Made by a program: the position numbers and the translations under genes. DNA of 64,000 bases from Halochromatium roseum (GTDB lineage Bacteria; Pseudomonadota; Gammaproteobacteria; Chromatiales; Chromatiaceae): NCBI RefSeq assembly GCF_016653315.1, contig NZ_NHSH01000040.1, positions 97,143-161,142 on the forward strand, read 5' to 3'. This document shows, one piece after another, positions 61,254-64,000 of the stretch. Below the pieces are notes generated by a model. That model saw only the letters and a program-made list of their open reading frames with translations. It did not search any database and was not told the DNA's origin. The stretch's first letter is position 1; the number at the start of each line of letters is the position of its first letter.

Positions 61254-62654
61254 TCAGTCTGTAGAAGAGGTGGCTGCAGGTCTTGGGGGCGCGCCAAGAA
61301 GCCGCTCAAGGCGCCGTTGCAGTCGCGTGCAACGACGCAGATGCTCGGGCGTCATCGGCAGTTGCCGGGCATAGCGAAGAGCCAGGGTGAGATTGCCACA
61401 GACGTGTTCCTGGTATTTCGCCAGCTCAACTAGGGCGTTGATCACGCCTTCGGCAGCGAGCCGCTCCCAGATGCCGACGGCCTCGTTCCAGGCACCGCGT
61501 CGCCGCTTCAGTCGCGCGAGCGCCAAGGCTGCTGCGGGCTCAAGATCGCGCGAGGCGGCGTCCAATAACCGCTCTGCCTCTAGCGCTTGACCGCTGCGCT
61601 CGAGTTGCCGCGCCAGTGCCGAGAGATCGGCCCCATAGGCCAGCGGCTCGCGTTGGACCTGGCTCAGCGCTGGCAGCAAGGCCGCTAACGACAGCAGATC
61701 GAGCCGGTTGTGGCGCAGCACCGCCCCGAGCCGCGCCGGGTTGCCCTCGCGCAGCCAGTCCAGCCAGGCGGCCGGTGCTTCGGCGCCGGGCAGGTCGTCG
61801 GCGCGCTCGAAGCCAAGCAGACGTTGCTCGCAGCTCGCCAGGCGGCAGTTGGGCCAGCGCGTCGCGAAGGCACGTCGGATTGGATACAGCAGGTCGAGAT
61901 GCGGAATGGACTCCGGCAGACCGGGGAGGCCATTCAGGCGTAGCCGGGTCTCGAGCAGCGGGAGGTCAAAAGTCTTGCCGTTGTAGCTGATCAGTGGATT
62001 GGCCGCGGCAAGCTCCGGCTGAATGCAGGCCATCATGGCTGGCTCGGCATCCAGCTCGAGCAGCAGATACTGGCGCAGCCGGATCTCGCTGCCCTGAATG
62101 CGCCCGATGCCGACGACGAAGGCCCAGGTCCCGGTGCCCCCGGCGAGGCCGCTGGTCTCGGTGTCGATGAAGGTCCATCCGTCCGGCGCTGGAAGCGCCA
62201 GGCGGGTGAGGTTGGTCTCTGCCAAGTGGCACTCTAGCCCGTGCGCGGGTTGAAAGCGCCCATGGCGTTGAGTCAAGGGCTGGTGGCGCTCCAGCTGCAG
62301 CAGGCCCGGCGCGATGATCTCGGCACCGAGGCTTTCGGCCAGTGCCTCTGCCGTTGGCCGTTCGTAGACGCGCTTGGGACCAGTAGTGGAGAGACGGCGG
62401 ATGCGCTCGGCGAGGCTCAGTGGCCTTGCTTTGGCGGCGGTCGCGTCAGGCCCAAGCAGTTCGGTTTCAGCAGCTTTATCGACGGGCTGGCCAGGATCGC
62501 GGCTGTGTTGATCCTGCGGGTCTCGGTCCGGCTCTTGGCTTCGGGCGTCAGGCGAGATCTCGGCCAGACCGGATCGCGCCGACGGTTGCGGAGCTAGAGG
62601 CTGTGTGCCGGTACTCGCGCGCAATCGACGCAAGCGTTCTCGTAGGCTCGACAT
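61254..62654 (-). CDS. MrfB/YprB-like DEDD exonuclease with TPR-like C-terminus
   Basis: The 466-residue protein has a disordered N-terminus (about 1-90), a ribonuclease H-like exonuclease domain with the acidic motifs FIDTETSGLAGGTG near 165, ISYNGKTFDLPLLETRL near 225 and RHNRLDLLSLAALL near 315, and a helical C-terminus (YGADLSALARQLERSG, ALARLKRRRGAWNEAVGIWE) resembling TPRs. In Bacillus subtilis MrfB (YprB) works with helicase MrfA (YprA) to excise mitomycin C adducts. The next gene upstream encodes the MrfA-like partner, which supports the assignment. Confidence 0.87.
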   Translation of the reverse strand: MSSLRERLRRLRASTGTQPLAPQPSARSGLAEISPDARSQEPDRDPQDQHSRDPGQPVDKAAETELLGPDATAAKARPLSLAERIRRLSTTGPKRVYERPTAEALAESLGAEIIAPGLLQLERHQPLTQRHGRFQPAHGLECHLAETNLTRLALPAPDGWTFIDTETSGLAGGTGTWAFVVGIGRIQGSEIRLRQYLLLELDAEPAMMACIQPELAAANPLISYNGKTFDLPLLETRLRLNGLPGLPESIPHLDLLYPIRRAFATRWPNCRLASCEQRLLGFERADDLPGAEAPAAWLDWLREGNPARLGAVLRHNRLDLLSLAALLPALSQVQREPLAYGADLSALARQLERSGQALEAERLLDAASRDLEPAAALALARLKRRRGAWNEAVGIWERLAAEGVINALVELAKYQEHVCGNLTLALRYARQLPMTPEHLRRCTRLQRRLERLLGAPPRPAATSSTD

Positions 62655-62794
62655 GAGGAAATCCTAATCGATCACCATAGTTGCTGGCTGACAGAGATGG
62701 GGGGCGCTGGTGAATCGGTTGTGGCCAGTCCATGTGGCGCATCGGACGCCGCCCCGTAAACGACTCGGCCGGTTTCGGTTGGTCTCAGGCACGA

Positions 62795-64000
62795 TTACGC
62801 AACGCCCCCGTCGAGTAATGCGAGCACGTTGAGAGCGGCCTGCTTCGGCGTCAACGCGCGCGTCTCATCGCCAGCCAAGATCGGCCCGACGCAGGCCGGG
62901 CAGCCGGCGCGGCAGGCGCAGCCGCGCACCAAGCCGAGCGCATCCTGTATCAGCACCGTGGCATCATCGAACAACGGCGCCGACAGCCCGACACCGCCGG
63001 GGAAGTTGTCGTAGAGAAACAGCGTCGGCTCGAAGCGGTCGCCGGGCGGCTGCTCCAGCGGCTCGTTGCTCGGCCCACGCAACTGTCCGCGGCCGTCGTT
63101 CCCGAGCACCGCGGACCAGCTGCCCTGGCTGTCGCCGACCGCGCGTCCGAGATCTCTCACCTCGGCCATCGCCCGCAGCGCGGCGACGTGATGCAGTGCA
63201 TAGGCGGCGCCGAGGAAGCCCTCGATCGCATGCTCGCGCGCCGGTAACGCCTGCTCGAGCGCCGCGGGCTCGGCCTGCCACCAGACCGCAGTGGTGTGCA
63301 TCTCTTGGTCGGGCAGATCGATGTGGCCGTAGCCGATATTGTCGTGGCTGTAATAGCGGATCTTCTTGTAGCCGGGATAGCGCCGGACGATGTGGACCTC
63401 GCCGTGCGAGGCTGCTGCGAAAGGGCATTCAGCGGCCGTACTGGTGAACGCTGACGGAGAAATCGACGCGAAGTCCTGTGAAACCTTTGGTGTCGCAGTC
63501 GCAGGTTGCGCCGGCATCTCGGGCAGGGGCGTGGCGCCTGATGCGGCAGGCTCGGCGGATGCGTTGCCTGCTACCGAGGGGGCTGTGGTCGCGGCGGTTT
63601 CGGCCCAGTCCGTTGCGCCCGCGGTGCTCGGCGTTGCTCCTGTCGGCCGACCCAGTGCGCGGCTATCGAACCGATCGAGGATCTTCAGCCGGGTGTAATC
63701 GATCGCATCGGTGTAGTAGTCCGCCCGGGTCTGGCGCACGAAGGCCTTGCGCCCGGTCCAGTCGAGGCGCTCGACCTGATAGGGCTGCGACTGCACCATG
63801 TAGATCGCGCCCTCGTAGACGGTGCCCGGCGCACTGCTGTAATCGACCTCGGCGATGATGGTCTGCTTGCCGTCGCTGATGTCGATGACGACGAAGTTGC
63901 CCTCGGCCACCGAGCGCAAGGAGACGGCATTGGCCGGATAGCTGTCGGCGATCCAGTACCAGCGTCCGCCATTGGGGCCGACTTGGCGCTGCAGCACGCC
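62795..64000 (-). CDS. MrfA/YprA-like DEAD/DEAH helicase, C-terminal part (runs off right edge)
   Basis: About 400 C-terminal residues are visible; the start and the helicase motor lie beyond the window. The DUF1998 zinc-binding region is clear: LYDNFPGGVGLSAPLFD followed by GLVRGCACRAGCPACVGP with four Cys, as in YprA/MrfA-type helicases. EYDYSSAPGTVYEGAIYMV-like sequence upstream belongs to the same accessory domain. A Pro/Ala/Thr-rich stretch (about 120-175 in the visible part) looks like a low-complexity insertion between conserved blocks. Encoded upstream of the mrfB-like gene on the same strand, 140 bases apart. Confidence 0.88.
   Translation of the reverse strand, partial: GVLQRQVGPNGGRWYWIADSYPANAVSLRSVAEGNFVVIDISDGKQTIIAEVDYSSAPGTVYEGAIYMVQSQPYQVERLDWTGRKAFVRQTRADYYTDAIDYTRLKILDRFDSRALGRPTGATPSTAGATDWAETAATTAPSVAGNASAEPAASGATPLPEMPAQPATATPKVSQDFASISPSAFTSTAAECPFAAASHGEVHIVRRYPGYKKIRYYSHDNIGYGHIDLPDQEMHTTAVWWQAEPAALEQALPAREHAIEGFLGAAYALHHVAALRAMAEVRDLGRAVGDSQGSWSAVLGNDGRGQLRGPSNEPLEQPPGDRFEPTLFLYDNFPGGVGLSAPLFDDATVLIQDALGLVRGCACRAGCPACVGPILAGDETRALTPKQAALNVLALLDGGVA

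Overview
The window looks like a chromosomal segment of a GC-rich gammaproteobacterium, most probably a purple sulfur bacterium or close relative (Chromatiales). The best pointers are a fused TsdB-TsdA thiosulfate dehydrogenase, an arrangement known from this group, together with H-NS-type, DUF302, LemA/GIDE and DsbA proteins of gammaproteobacterial character. No photosynthesis genes are present, and the genus is not settled by the sequence.

Layout. 1-5.2 kb: hexose-6-P mutarotase, glnE, ilvE and a zf-CHCC protein, read rightward. 5.2-9.98 kb: DUF2177 membrane protein, H-NS-like protein behind a structured leader, a CbiX-like chelatase, a cupin, a quinone reductase and a TtcA-like protein with a pentapeptide-repeat N-terminus. 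10.2-17.5 kb: CheW, phosphohexomutase, a Met/Pro-rich exported protein, DUF302, engB/moaC, LemA/GIDE, tRNA-Cys and tRNA-Arg. 17.6-19.7 kb: an unrecognised helical protein and DsbA. 19.8-27.9 kb: the most unusual block: a periplasmic-binding-domain sensor with a SpoIIE-type PP2C output, an SLC13-like carrier, a second binding protein, a sulfotransferase, an RsbW-like kinase, a STAS protein and two Met-rich single-span coiled-coil proteins. The phosphatase, kinase and STAS protein are the three parts of a partner-switching circuit, so I read the block as a ligand-sensing signalling and transport module.

27.9-41.4 kb: lipoprotein L,D-transpeptidase, DUF4198 protein, a Gld-type ABC operon (gldA, fused gldF-gldG, DUF4340), rarA with two low-complexity insertions, and a three-domain acyl-activating/carrier/acyltransferase fusion. 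41.7-50.3 kb: tsdBA, crcB with DUF190, serS, a small membrane protein, a decayed AAA/PD-(D/E)XK gene, a HigBA/RelE-type toxin-antitoxin pair with a palindromic operator, an aminotransferase and a diguanylate cyclase. 50.5-64 kb: housekeeping genes: degQ-like protease, parC, pgpA-thiL-nusB-ribH-ribBA, lipA, ribE, and the mrfB/mrfA-type nuclease-helicase pair, cut by the right edge.

Two sequence-level themes recur. First, an approximately 82-bp imperfect palindrome occurs three times, each time at gene 3' ends. Second, in-frame short tandem repeats expand several otherwise conserved proteins (TtcA-like, DUF4340, RarA, GldA), and short tandem repeats also lie between genes (before the H-NS gene and between ribBA and ribH).
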